Of a stretch of DNA of 64,000 nucleotides, positions 1-9,352 are shown piece by piece. The notes under the pieces are model-generated. The model was not told the origin of the DNA. It saw only the letters and a list, made by a program, of their open reading frames with translations, and ran no database searches. Each line of letters opens with the position of its first letter. Positions within the stretch are counted from its first letter, which is position 1. Source of the DNA: Aurantiochytrium sp. KH105 (Eukaryota; Sar; Bigyra; Thraustochytrida; Thraustochytriidae); NCBI GenBank assembly GCA_003116975.1, contig BGKB01000188.1, forward strand, positions 1-64,000. Direction: 5' to 3'. Both the position numbers and the translations under genes were made by a program.

Positions 1-2682
1 TGTCCGCAGCAGATTCGTGCCATCGTTTTCAAGCGACGGATGCTGCGCTCGCAGAGCGCGCAGAGTATCTTCGCTTGAGTCTTCCTGCACTGAGGAGGTA
101 TCTGAAGGGCAGACGCGATAGAGAAAGTTGATTCTGTTCTGCCTCTCCGCGAGCGAATCGGACTCGACAAACATAATGAGTACGGCACGCACGCGCTCCT
201 TTAGAATTGAGGGTTGAGGGACTTTACGCGGTATCTCGCTTCGCAGCTTACGCGTCATCTGACAAAAGTCGCCCCTTGGCGTCTTCTCACGTAGTAAACT
301 TTGATCAGGAACGAACAGAGCATCGCTCATCGCGCGTATGAAGAGCTTGCGTAAAATGTGCGACTTTTCTACTTGCATCATTGGTTCCCACCTTGCCAGC
401 CAGTGGAACGCATCGAGCTTGACAGGCGTTCCTTTCCAGATACTCTGAAGAGAGTTCCGCTCTGAGCAACACTTGTCCGAATAGATGACCGACGGGCGAT
501 ATTCTGGATCAAACGTTTCGCGCATGCTTTTGAACGAACGAAGTGCGCGATAGGTCTCTCTTCCCAAATTTTCTCCATCACGAAGACCTTGATAAAAGCA
601 TGCTTGGTTGTGTTCATTGACAACGGTCAGGAGAGCGCGAAATGGCTGGATGCGTTCAGAGAGCTTGTTTTCATTCCGGAGCTCCACAGACACCTTTCTC
701 GCAACGTTGAATGTACAATCGATTCGCAGGACCCTCGCTGGCACACTGACAATCTCACGAAGCTTGGGCCGCGCTTCGTCCTCGTACAACTCAAACTGAA
801 TGGCGTTCATGAATGACCTGCTGAAGCGTAAACCGTTGTACCCGTCGGGATCTGTGTAGGGCCCAAAGTGCGGAGGGCCCATTGGTTGATCGGCCTTCTC
901 TGTACGTATCCGTGAGTCAGTCGCTTCGTTCACCTCCTTGCCTTGCCTACTTTGCTCTTCAAGAGCTATCTTTGCCTCGTTCCGTTGTTTGCGCAACGCT
1001 CTTTCTCGAAGCAAATCTCGAACTTCTTGTACTGTCATTCCTTGCATGTTCTTCTGCCAATAAGTTTCCACTGCCTTTCGAATCGATCTCATGCGGTCTC
1101 TGTAGTGGTTGCACATGATAGGCTGTTGCCCCCTTGCTTTCTTCTTCGTTGAAGCATTCGATTCTTTCGTTTTATGCCTCTTGACTAAGGAAGCGACATT
1201 GTTCTTCATCCAGTCAAGACTGGCTGCGCCAATGAAGTCATCAGTCCACTGCTCGAGAATCTCGACTGCATGTATTGGGCGGATGGTATTTTCGCCATTC
1301 TCATCAGTCCCGCAAGACACAACAACCGCCTTCACCTTCTTCCTTTCCTCTTTTCTTTTGGAGCAAATCGTTTTCCATGCCTCTAGGTTGATCATCTTCT
1401 CGGCTTCTTGTTCTCTATGCTGTAGCCAATATGATGCAGACTCAAGTTCCATCTTCTTTGCCCTGCTCGTTGACGAGGCAAAGAGGCCTGGAACTGTGGC
1501 TCGGTTGGAAATGCTGTTGGAGGCGCGAGGTAAAGCGGTTGCAACCCAGTGCAAAAGATATGCTTCCCGAACGCGTTCGTACTCGCGCACGTGTGCCCCG
1601 AGGAGCAAATCAAACGCAGATTGCGCGTTTGTCACCCATAGTGGGTGGATGAACTGCGCCACGGCACGTTCGATTGCCAATCTTCGTCGCAAAATGATCG
1701 AGAAGCGAAGCCGGGTCAACTCCGGGCACTGCTTCAAGAACCTCTCGCCGGTGTTCCGGAAAGAGGAATTGCAACCGGCGGCAGGACAGCGGTACTCACG
1801 CCCAAGAAGAAGCCATGTGGAGGAGAAGGAGATGACTTCCCGAACTTCATCAAAGGGAACCCATGTGCCCTTGGCGCGACTGACGCTTCGCCCGCACTTG
1901 GGGCAAACGATGCTTCGTCCTTGCATTTCCTCAAACATCTTCCACGGCCACCACAGGCCGACTGCTCGGGTCATGAATCGGCCTTTCTCTGGTTGACCCC
2001 CGCGTCTTGATGGCCAAAAAACCCAGGAGCGGTCGTTGTTTGTGCAGAAACGTTGAAGAGCCTTCTCATCGCGCATCGCCTCCACCTCCTCTATGCAAGC
2101 CTCCATGAAGTCCCGTTCGGAAGGACGGACGCGCTTCAAACGAGAAGTCTTATCATCATTTTCGGCAATCTCCGCATCGCCGTCTTGTTCATGCTCCCCA
2201 AAGGCCTCCGCAAAGACGTCAGGCGTCACGAAGTCGTCCATGATGCAAGATTGCTGCTTGTGCTGCTTGCACGCAACGCAACCACCAACGGGAAAAAGTC
2301 TTGTATCTACACACGGGAAGGAATCCACTACTAGGATCCATTTCGTAAGTGACAAACTAAAACAAGAATATGAACGCCAGTGTATAGGTGGGGGAACTAT
2401 TCGAAAGAAATCACAGTGCGACCAGTCGAAGCTCAGTCACATGATTCACTCTAAACTTGTAGCATATTCTCCCACATTCGACTGTGTATAGGTCGCGATT
2501 ATTGAGTCGTCAAGTGGCTTAACTTTACCACAGCCATCAATTTCCATTTTTTTGGAAGAAATAGAGCAAAAAGACATATTAAATGTGTCCCTTTCGGCGC
2601 CATTTAAAGACTGACCACAGCCGACACAAGCCGTCTGCGACGGCATCTTCTCACATGGAAAACTTGCAGGCGTCCCTCTCAT
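1..2682 (-). CDS. DUF6729 / RNase H-fold transposon-like protein, partial (runs off left edge)
   Basis: The minus strand is open without a stop from 2436 to base 1, more than 800 codons, and continues beyond the window. A same-frame exon with ATG at 2682 precedes it across a probable 93-bp intron (2449-2357). Exon 1 has a CxxC pair (CVGCG). Exon 2 has a second cysteine cluster (CVACK). It then shows the layout I associate with DUF6729 proteins of fungi and other eukaryotes: a WWPW segment, then CPKCG and CPAAGC zinc-binding pairs. Further on (about 360-720) are RIDCTFN, IYSDKCCSERN and DAFHW, which fit the acidic-residue strands of an RNase H/DDE-type fold. This is probably a transposon-derived gene of the Zisupton/KDZ-like sort. 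The family assignment is from remembered motifs. If the intron is wrong, the two TGA codons at 2446 and 2437 would make it a broken copy. Confidence 0.72.
2357..2449 (-). other. Probable spliceosomal intron in the DUF6729-type gene
   Basis: Read on the minus strand, a GTGAAT donor at 2449 and a pyrimidine-rich TTCTTGTTTTAG acceptor ending at 2357 bracket 93 bp. The interval contains both in-frame stop codons, and its removal joins the two open exons in frame (phase 2, giving an Asp codon). A later acceptor-like CCTAG near 2330 is an alternative. It is one of only two intron candidates I can see in the window. Confidence 0.55.
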
Positions 2683-3615
2683 TCTCTTCCCTTTCTTTTT
2701 CCCTTTACTAAAAAAAGTCGCCTCGCCATGGGGGGCAACAAAATATGAACCACTGTCGTGGAACTTTGTTAGTTGGCGATTTGTCTAGCTTTTGCGTTAG
2801 CACTTCCGTGCAAATCCTCCCAAAGCACGCCTTTAGCAGCCGAGTCACATAGGCCTAGCATCACTCTTTCAAAGCATGTCTTCATCAATTGACATGTGAG
2901 TCACACGGTCTTTATGCGCGTGGTCTGTCTTTCGTCAAGACATGCTCACGGAGCGCGTGAAGAACTGCTGCATGCATTTGTTATTGCTATCTGCCTTGGA
3001 GTTCCAAACCTGAGTGGAGATCCCTCCCACCTAGAAGTTTGGGTGTCACATTTTCTTGTGGAACACAGCGCTTAGTGGACCTGGTGGGACGGGGTGGGTT
3101 GAGGGACCGGGGAAAAAAAAGAAGCGGATGATCCGTTAAGGCGGCGCCGCGCGCATTGCAGGGCATCCGGAGCCAGCGTCCGGGCCGCCGATTCCGCAGC
3201 TGCAGCCAAGCAGGCTATCTTTGCGCCTTATGTGTCGAACAGTAAAGAACATCGAGCAGGACCGTAGTTCTGGCAGAGATGCGGACGGTCGTTCGTCTGG
3301 TGATCTTGAGAAATGCAAAAGTCCGTTGACGGACATTCCTGACAGATTCAGCAACACCCCCTTTGCACCGCGTTGCACTGCGCTGCGTTGTGCTGCACGC
3401 TAAAAGTCTAATCTCTTTTTTTTTTCCGATTTTGTTTTGTCCTGGACCCGTTGTGTTTACGATAGAGCCGAAGGACAAGAAATCATGGCGAAGAACAAAG
3501 ATGAAGCAGTTCCGAAACGAAGATCAAGATAAGACTCAGCACGCGGCAGACTCTGAACGATTCGACGAGTTGGAGGAGACAGTAAAGAAGCAAGCAAGAA
3601 AATAAGAAAGCAAAC
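2683..3615. other. Gene-free interval between the transposon-like gene and the secreted-protein gene
   Basis: Short overlapping frames only; none has convincing composition. The stretch next to 2683 should hold the promoter of the minus-strand gene and, if it is a mobile element, one terminal repeat. I could not identify a terminal inverted repeat because the other end is outside the window. A poly-A run lies near 3113-3121 and a T-rich run near 3415-3426, shortly before the plus-strand gene. Confidence 0.4.
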
Positions 3616-4470
3616 ATGAAGGTTTTTGGTCTTGTTCTTCTGGCCGTTTCGGCCACCACCGTCTCGGCGCGCACGAGTCTCAATGTTCCCACCGTGAATG
3701 TGCAATATCTCCAAAGACACCTTGGAGCTAGCGTCAACATCGAACTGACAACCGAGCAGATCATCTCCCTCTACGAACAGAGTTTTCTCGGTCGCTGCCT
3801 CGAGGCCTATGGACTCAATGAATACGTTGTTTGTGAGCTCCAACGCATTCCAGAAAACTACACCGCTTATATGGAGCTGTTGTCCGAGAACGACGCCAGC
3901 CTCGCTCCGGAAATGGGCGCAGTGCGTATGGAGAATATTACTGAACACTACAATGTCAGTGACATGACCGTCGACACGTGCACCGAGGCTTTTGTTGGCT
4001 ACGACGCCCTCCAGTGCGTCTTTTATCTTAGCACGGAGACCTTGCAAGCCTTTGGACTTGGCCTTCAAGCCAACTTTTCGGGTGTCGACGAGTGCAGCGA
4101 TCTTGCCGAGTTTATGGCTGCCTCCATGGATGGAGAGTCTGGGCTCAATATGACGGAAGCGTGTGCGGAGCAAAGCATGCAAGACGAGAGTATGGGCAGC
4201 AGTACTCGTCGCTTTCTTCAGGAAACTGGCGAGGACGGAGAGGATGAAGACTTGTACGACGGAGAGTCTGACGAGAAGTCCAGTGCAGACGACAGCACGG
4301 GGCTTACAGAGGAAGATATGGTGAGTGCTGAGCTCGAAGAGTTTTTTGCGATCGCCGACAAGTGCGACGAAGTTGCACCCAATACCGTGACGCGCCCACC
4401 GAGCAGCGCATCGCTTGCCTTGCCGTCGCTCGCCGCTGTGGTCGCGCTTCTTTCCCTCTTTCTCTTTTGA
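3616..4470 (+). CDS. Secreted, probably GPI-anchored cell-surface protein of unknown function
   Basis: 284 residues. The first about 18 residues form a classic signal peptide (MKVFGLVLLAVSATTVSA). The last about 20 are purely hydrophobic after a small-residue, Pro-rich stretch (PPSSASLALPSLAAVVALL), with no charged tail, which is the usual layout of a GPI-attachment signal. Between them are regularly spaced cysteines and at least five N-glycosylation sequons (NYT, NIT, NVS, NFS, NMT). A very acidic segment follows at about 205-250. I recognise no catalytic motif or named family. The start is fixed by the signal peptide. It most likely sits on the outer surface or in the secretory pathway. Confidence 0.8.
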   Translation: MKVFGLVLLAVSATTVSARTSLNVPTVNVQYLQRHLGASVNIELTTEQIISLYEQSFLGRCLEAYGLNEYVVCELQRIPENYTAYMELLSENDASLAPEMGAVRMENITEHYNVSDMTVDTCTEAFVGYDALQCVFYLSTETLQAFGLGLQANFSGVDECSDLAEFMAASMDGESGLNMTEACAEQSMQDESMGSSTRRFLQETGEDGEDEDLYDGESDEKSSADDSTGLTEEDMVSAELEEFFAIADKCDEVAPNTVTRPPSSASLALPSLAAVVALLSLFLF

Positions 4471-5293
4471 GAATGCATGGGTTGACATGAGGGCATTGCC
4501 GTGCAGGTTCTTTGTTGTCTTCAGTGACGCCAGCAAAGTGAAACGTTGCACATCCACAGCACTGCACGCATGAGAACGAATGCCAAGAAAGAAATTTGAG
4601 ACTTTTACAAGCAAACAAACTTGAAGGAACGATTTTTCGTTGTTGCTTGCCGCGTGCCAGTGATTATTGGTTGATTGATGAATAATGATAACGCCGACGA
4701 TGGTAAATGCTACGTTGTCTGCCTGATGACCGGCCATGACGCGCGCTTAGCCTTTTTTGGGGCGAGCTGCACCCGCCGCGTGCGCTCCTTGTAGGCCGGC
4801 CTGTCATCACCGTTGTCAAGAATCAGACTGTGGCAGACAGACCCTCGTCATCCTCATGGCGGCCACACAGTGAACGACTGAGTGATTGACTGACCGGGCC
4901 AACCAGCCAGCCAGTCAATCAATCAGCCACAGACAGGCAAGCTTTAAGTTAAAAAAAAAAGCAACCATGGCAAGTCAAGTCCGGCCAAAGCAAGGCAAAG
5001 GAAGGCCAGCCAACTTGAAGGCAAAAGCAGGCAAGGAACGAGCTGAGCGCAGGGCCAGCCAGCCAGCCAGGCCAGCCAGCCAGCCACTCACAGAGCTCGA
5101 TCGGGTCGGCACGGACGCAAGGCGAGCGGCGAGTGGCGAGCGGGGGACGCGCAGCACCACCTGCAGCAGCGGCGGCGGCAGTGGCAGTGGCAAGGGCAGA
5201 GCAAAGTCCGAGACTTCGCTGCGACGTGCAGTCGAGTCGAGCAGGAGCAGCAGGAGCAGGAGCAGAAGCTAGCTAGCTAGCTAGATCAACAGC
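4471..5293. other. Intergenic leader with CAGC/CCAG tetranucleotide repeats
   Basis: No believable gene. From about 4895 to 5095 the plus strand is full of imperfect CCAGCCAG/CAATCAAT repeats, then purine-rich GGAGCAGCAGGAGCAG and a GCTAGCTAGCTAGCTAG run just before the RPAC1 start. Similar 4-bp repeat tracts lie upstream of several other genes here, so this is read as promoter/5' leader of the RPAC1 gene. A frame over 4886-5272 codes only for repeat-derived low-complexity sequence. Confidence 0.5.
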
Positions 5294-6236
5294 ATGTTTC
5301 GCGTGGACGACGATGCGCCGCACCGGCTGTTCGGACGCCACGAGCAAGAGTTCAAGGGTCTCGACGAGGTGCGCGTGGACTTCGTGCCGCCCTTTGATGA
5401 AGACGAACTCGTAGCGGAGGAGGAAAAGAAATTGCGTGTCCGCTTCGAACTCCGCAACACTGACCCGGCCATCGCCAATGCCTTGCGACGCATCATGATT
5501 GCCGAGGTTGAGACGGTGGCCGTGGACCAAATCGGTATGATGCAAAATACGTCGATCATTCCCGATGAGGTTCTTGTGCACCGTGTGGCCATGGTACCGT
5601 TAGCCGTCGACCCGCGTCACGTTCGCAAGGGCGAAGCTCTGTTTTTTGAGCTCACCATCACCTGCAAGGGCAAGCCGCAAAATGTCTACTCGCGGGATCT
5701 TCTCTTCCAGCCCGACGAGAGCCAGACCGCAGCATTTCCGGACCAGAAGGAATACTGGTCCAAGTTCAACCCGCGGCCCGTGCACAGCGACATCTTGCTC
5801 GCCAAATTGCTGCCCGGCCAGCAAATTCATTTGCGTGCAGTCTGCACTGTCGGCAAGGGGCAGGACCACGCAAAGTGGTCCCCCGTCGCCACCGCTACGT
5901 ATCGTATTATGCCCAAGGTGGACGTAAACACGGCCCGCGCAAACGGCGAGCTCGCTCAGGCAATCAAGCAGGCTTGCCCTCGCGACGTTTTTGATATTGA
6001 GGACTCGGGTGCGCTCGTCGCGACAGACCCACGCCGGTGCACCATGTGTCGCGAATGCGTGCGCCTCGACGAGTTCAAGGGCTGCGTGGAGCTTTACCGC
6101 GTCTCGGACCACTTTATCTTTTCCGTAGAAAGCGTCGGCTCCTTGCCTCCTCTCGAGATTGTTCGTCGCGCCATCCTTGTCCTCAAGGCCAAGGCTGTCG
6201 CCTGGAAGCGCCATCTTCATTCCCTCCAGGCCACCT

Positions 6237-6241
<5 letters not shown>
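5294..6241 (+). CDS. RPC40: DNA-directed RNA polymerases I and III subunit RPAC1 (AC40)
   Basis: 315 residues, close to the usual RPAC1 length. RPAC1 pairs with AC19 to form the alpha-like assembly platform shared by RNA polymerases I and III in the nucleus and nucleolus. The alpha-family dimerisation signature is present near residues 50-80 (FELRNTDPAIANALRRIMIAE). The inserted domain follows. A cysteine cluster CTMCREC lies at about 247-254, like the ferredoxin-like cysteines of the archaeal Rpo3/RPB3 family, followed by a second dimerisation part at the C-terminus. The ATG at 5294 is in good context, and upstream sequence is repeat. The stop codon TGA at 6239 is the first part of a GA microsatellite. 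Confidence 0.93.

Positions 6242-6285
<44 letters not shown>
6240..6285 (+). repeat. (GA)n microsatellite overlapping the RPAC1 stop codon
   Basis: About 23 perfect GA dinucleotides begin inside the TGA stop codon of RPAC1 and continue into AAAGAAAG. They are in the 3' UTR of that gene. Confidence 0.95.
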
Positions 6286-6289
<4 letters not shown>

Positions 6290-7652
6290 AAGAATGAATG
6301 GAATGTCTGGCCATCTTTGCACCGGCAAGGTCAAAGACGCCACGCGCACCGCACGCATGTCTTGACTCAAAGACCATCGCGATGTTTTCCAGAAAGACTC
6401 CGGTGAGGCCGGCCATAAATGCCCATGTTCATACGTTCGTGACGCGCGCTCTTGCGTGCGTTCGGATCTATGCGTCTGACCGAGATATTTCCTCACCGCT
6501 TTGGCATTGTTTCGCGAGACAAGGCAGAGCGAGCGTCCTTTCCATCCTATCAAGACGGTCTGTTGTATGTCTGTGTTACAGCATTCATTGCATTCGTTCG
6601 AGCTGTCTTTGTTCTGTCTTTGCAAGAACAGAGACGTATCTAGCCACTAGATAGATCTACCTACGCCTTGCTCGTCGCCCACCGCATCTCCTGGACGTGC
6701 TTGACGGCTCACAGTCAACCAGCCAGCCAGCCAGCCAGCCAGCCCTCTTTGCAGACTCGCAGTATCTCGTCAACCTTGCCAGTCATGTCCACTAGTCACA
6801 TTTGATTCGTACATCGATCAACATCTTACACGCATTCAGAAAGAAATCCTTTTTCTAGCCCTTGTGAAGGTTATCTCATCCCCTCTCTCTCTATCTATCA
6901 GCAGTGGCCACAGGCGTTGCGGAGGCACGACGCGTCATTCTCTGCTGCGGTCGATGAACGGACGATCTCTTGAAGTCCCTGGCTTGTTGATTGGCCTCCT
7001 TTTTTTCATGATAGCGAGCGCAAGCTCGCTCTCCACCTCATTTGTCTGATATGACGCACAAAAAGCACTTTAGCCAGAGACATTTTGTTGATTAAAGATG
7101 AAATGACTTGATTAGATCAGATTTGTCTGCCGTCACTTTCGATTCGCGCACAGAAAGTGTTGCGCCCCTGAGGCCGATTCAGTCATCAATTAATCTGTCG
7201 GTCCTTTGTCTGTCTCTCTCTACACGTGCGTGCAATAGACTGAAGTAAATATCGCGTATTTGACCACGCCAAATTAGCGAAGTCAAGATGCCGGGTTGTA
7301 TGCACTTAGAAGAAGCCAGAAAGAAAGCACCATTCATTTTCAGAGAAGAAAACAAGGAAAAAAGAGAATATGTCATGTACAATCGATGGGCCTTGAATCC
7401 GATCCGGCCATGGCTTTGAAAGAAAGGGGAAAAAGAAACTCGAGGCGACATGTACTTCCATTTCACCTGCAGTATGTAACACATGTCTGCAAATGAAAAA
7501 GACGTCAGTACCAGCAAGTTGAGCCTGAATGTCCGTCCGCCTTGAAAGGAAGATCTCGTGAGTTTGACGATAGAAGTTCTACAACTTCAGCAAACACGCA
7601 ATGCGACGGGGAATGAAAGAGCGATGGGGAGCGAGATATTATATTGCCGGAC

Positions 7653-7679
7653 TGAATGAATGAATGAATGAATGAATGA
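7653..7679 (+). repeat. (TGAA)n tetranucleotide microsatellite
   Basis: Nearly seven perfect tandem TGAA units in gene-free sequence. Confidence 0.9.
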
Positions 7680-8040
7680 TGACGTGGGTGGGATTCTTCA
7701 TGGCTATCTCCATCCATACCTGTCAGCTTCGTGAATGTATTTTCGAGGCTTGATTCACCATAAATTTTCAAGAAATTTTAACTGATCATAATATAGGCTA
7801 TTGATGGGCTTTTTTCCGTTGTCGGGATGTTCGCAACGGGCGATCGATACCTGATTGAATTGATTGATTGAATTGGCCGGGTTTATCGCACGCGCACGTG
7901 AGCCGAAGACTCCCGCACACTAGGTATAAAAAAAAGGATAAAGAGATCAAAACGTGTCCAGGTATAGGAAAAATCTCCCCGCGTATAGATGCTGATCTAT
8001 TCCTTGTCTATTCATGCGCACATCTATGCATTCTGTGAAC

Positions 8041-8420
8041 TTTAATAATTTATTGCGCTTTATATTCCTCTGCGCATTCTGACAAGTAAAAAAATTAAAG
8101 CTAATTATTTATACTTATTATATACGAAATATACAGTTTGTGAATAATTTGATTAAATTAAAATATAAATTGTCTTTCATGCACTATATTTTATAAAATA
8201 TGTACAATTTTTATATAGTTGTGATAATTTGCTAATAATATAAGTCGCATTTATCAAAAATATTTGAAATCTGTGAGAATGCGATTGAGATTCAGGAGCG
8301 TATTTAAAATTAAAAAAAAGAAATGAAATAAAATAAGTCATGCTATCTATACAATAACCAAATAAACCGGAGAATGTAAAGCGAATAGGGCGTAATATAG
8401 GAAGGAAAGCAAAGGCTCCC
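8041..8420. other. AT-rich island in GC-rich DNA
   Basis: About 380 bp made almost entirely of A and T, with TATATA, TTATTTATAC and AAATTAAAAA runs, flanked on both sides by much more GC-rich DNA. No gene or tRNA signature is visible. It could be an origin-like or scaffold-attachment element, a decayed insertion, or a transcription terminator region; sequence alone does not decide. Confidence 0.6.
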
Positions 8421-9352
8421 ATTGATTTCTTACAGCCCGAGCCAGAGTGAGATATCTGATTCGATCCGGTGGATAAGATAAATCTTTCTTTCCACTTTCG
8501 TCATGAACAATCAATCAGCTCTGTTTGGGAAAGAAAAGTTCATCTGTGTGACCTACCTACCAACGCATGTATTTTTGTGAGCGCTAGCACCACCATCACA
8601 ATAATCAGTCGTGACAGGAAGCCCTTGCAGAGCTCCTACATGTGATTCACTCATTCATCCTATTTATTTTTCTTCAATCAGCAAGACCTTTTTACGTTTC
8701 CTCTTCCTAATTATTTGAAATACTCTCTCTCCCTCTTCCAGGGATCCTTCAGTGTCTCTTTCTTGCAGATAATCATGTCCAAATCAATTTTAAACCATCG
8801 TCAGATGCTGGCCGTGTGTGCGTGCAGGCGTGCGTGCCACCCACCATCTTCTGCCTGAATTAGCGACTTTTTTGCTCGCAGTTTCACTCGCTACATGACT
8901 ATCGTCAATCAGTCAGTCAGTCACTCAACCCACTTCGCTTGCTCGATTCGGACGCGCCGCCTGTCCCGCTCGCTTGCAATTCGCATTCGTGCATTGAGAA
9001 CCGGGCACCCCACTCCCATATTGTCGTCGTCTTCGTTCGGAGAATGTGCGGCTCTCCCTCTCTCTCCGTCTCTCTCTCTCTCTATCTCTCTAATTGATCT
9101 CTCATGCGCAGAAGAAGCAGCAGCAGCAGGCAGCAGGCAGCAAGCAGTCTTGCAAAGGCAACCTTTGCACGCACGCAAGCAAGCAAGCAAGCGCACGTAC
9201 AGGCAGGCTGCCTAGGCAGACAGGCAAGCACACGAGCGCACGAGCACACGGCACACGAGCACGCACGGTCGTCCGCGTGTGTCCACGCACGCACGCAGCT
9301 CATCGAAAAGAAAGAAAAGGCAGCCCAGCCGTCGTCGTCTGTGGTCGCAGCC

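Larger units (their letters stand above)
6286..9352. other. Gene-free 3-kb interval with microsatellites and an AT-rich core
   Basis: No reading frame here has coding character; all are short and compositionally random. Contents include a CCAG tract near 6718-6744, a TGAA tract at 7653-7679, a TATA-like GGTATAAAAAAAAGG near 7923, an AT-rich island (separate entry), CT-rich runs near 9055-9090, and AAGC/CAGGCAGG repeats at 9170-9220 forming the leader of the arogenate fusion gene. A reading frame open from 9104 runs through these repeats but codes only for low-complexity sequence there. Confidence 0.5.

Noticed and set aside
3457-4737. 426-codon minus-strand open frame
   Set aside because: Antisense of the secreted protein gene, which has clear signal and GPI sequences.
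5600-6625. 341-codon minus-strand open frame
   Set aside because: Antisense of RPAC1 and running through the GA repeat.
8440-8480. Possible tRNA B-box (GATTCGATCC)
   Set aside because: No acceptor, anticodon or D stem can be built around it.
9104-9352. N-terminal extension of the arogenate fusion
   Set aside because: Codes for repeat-derived Gln/Ala/His sequence; the dehydratase fold starts right after the ATG at 9353.
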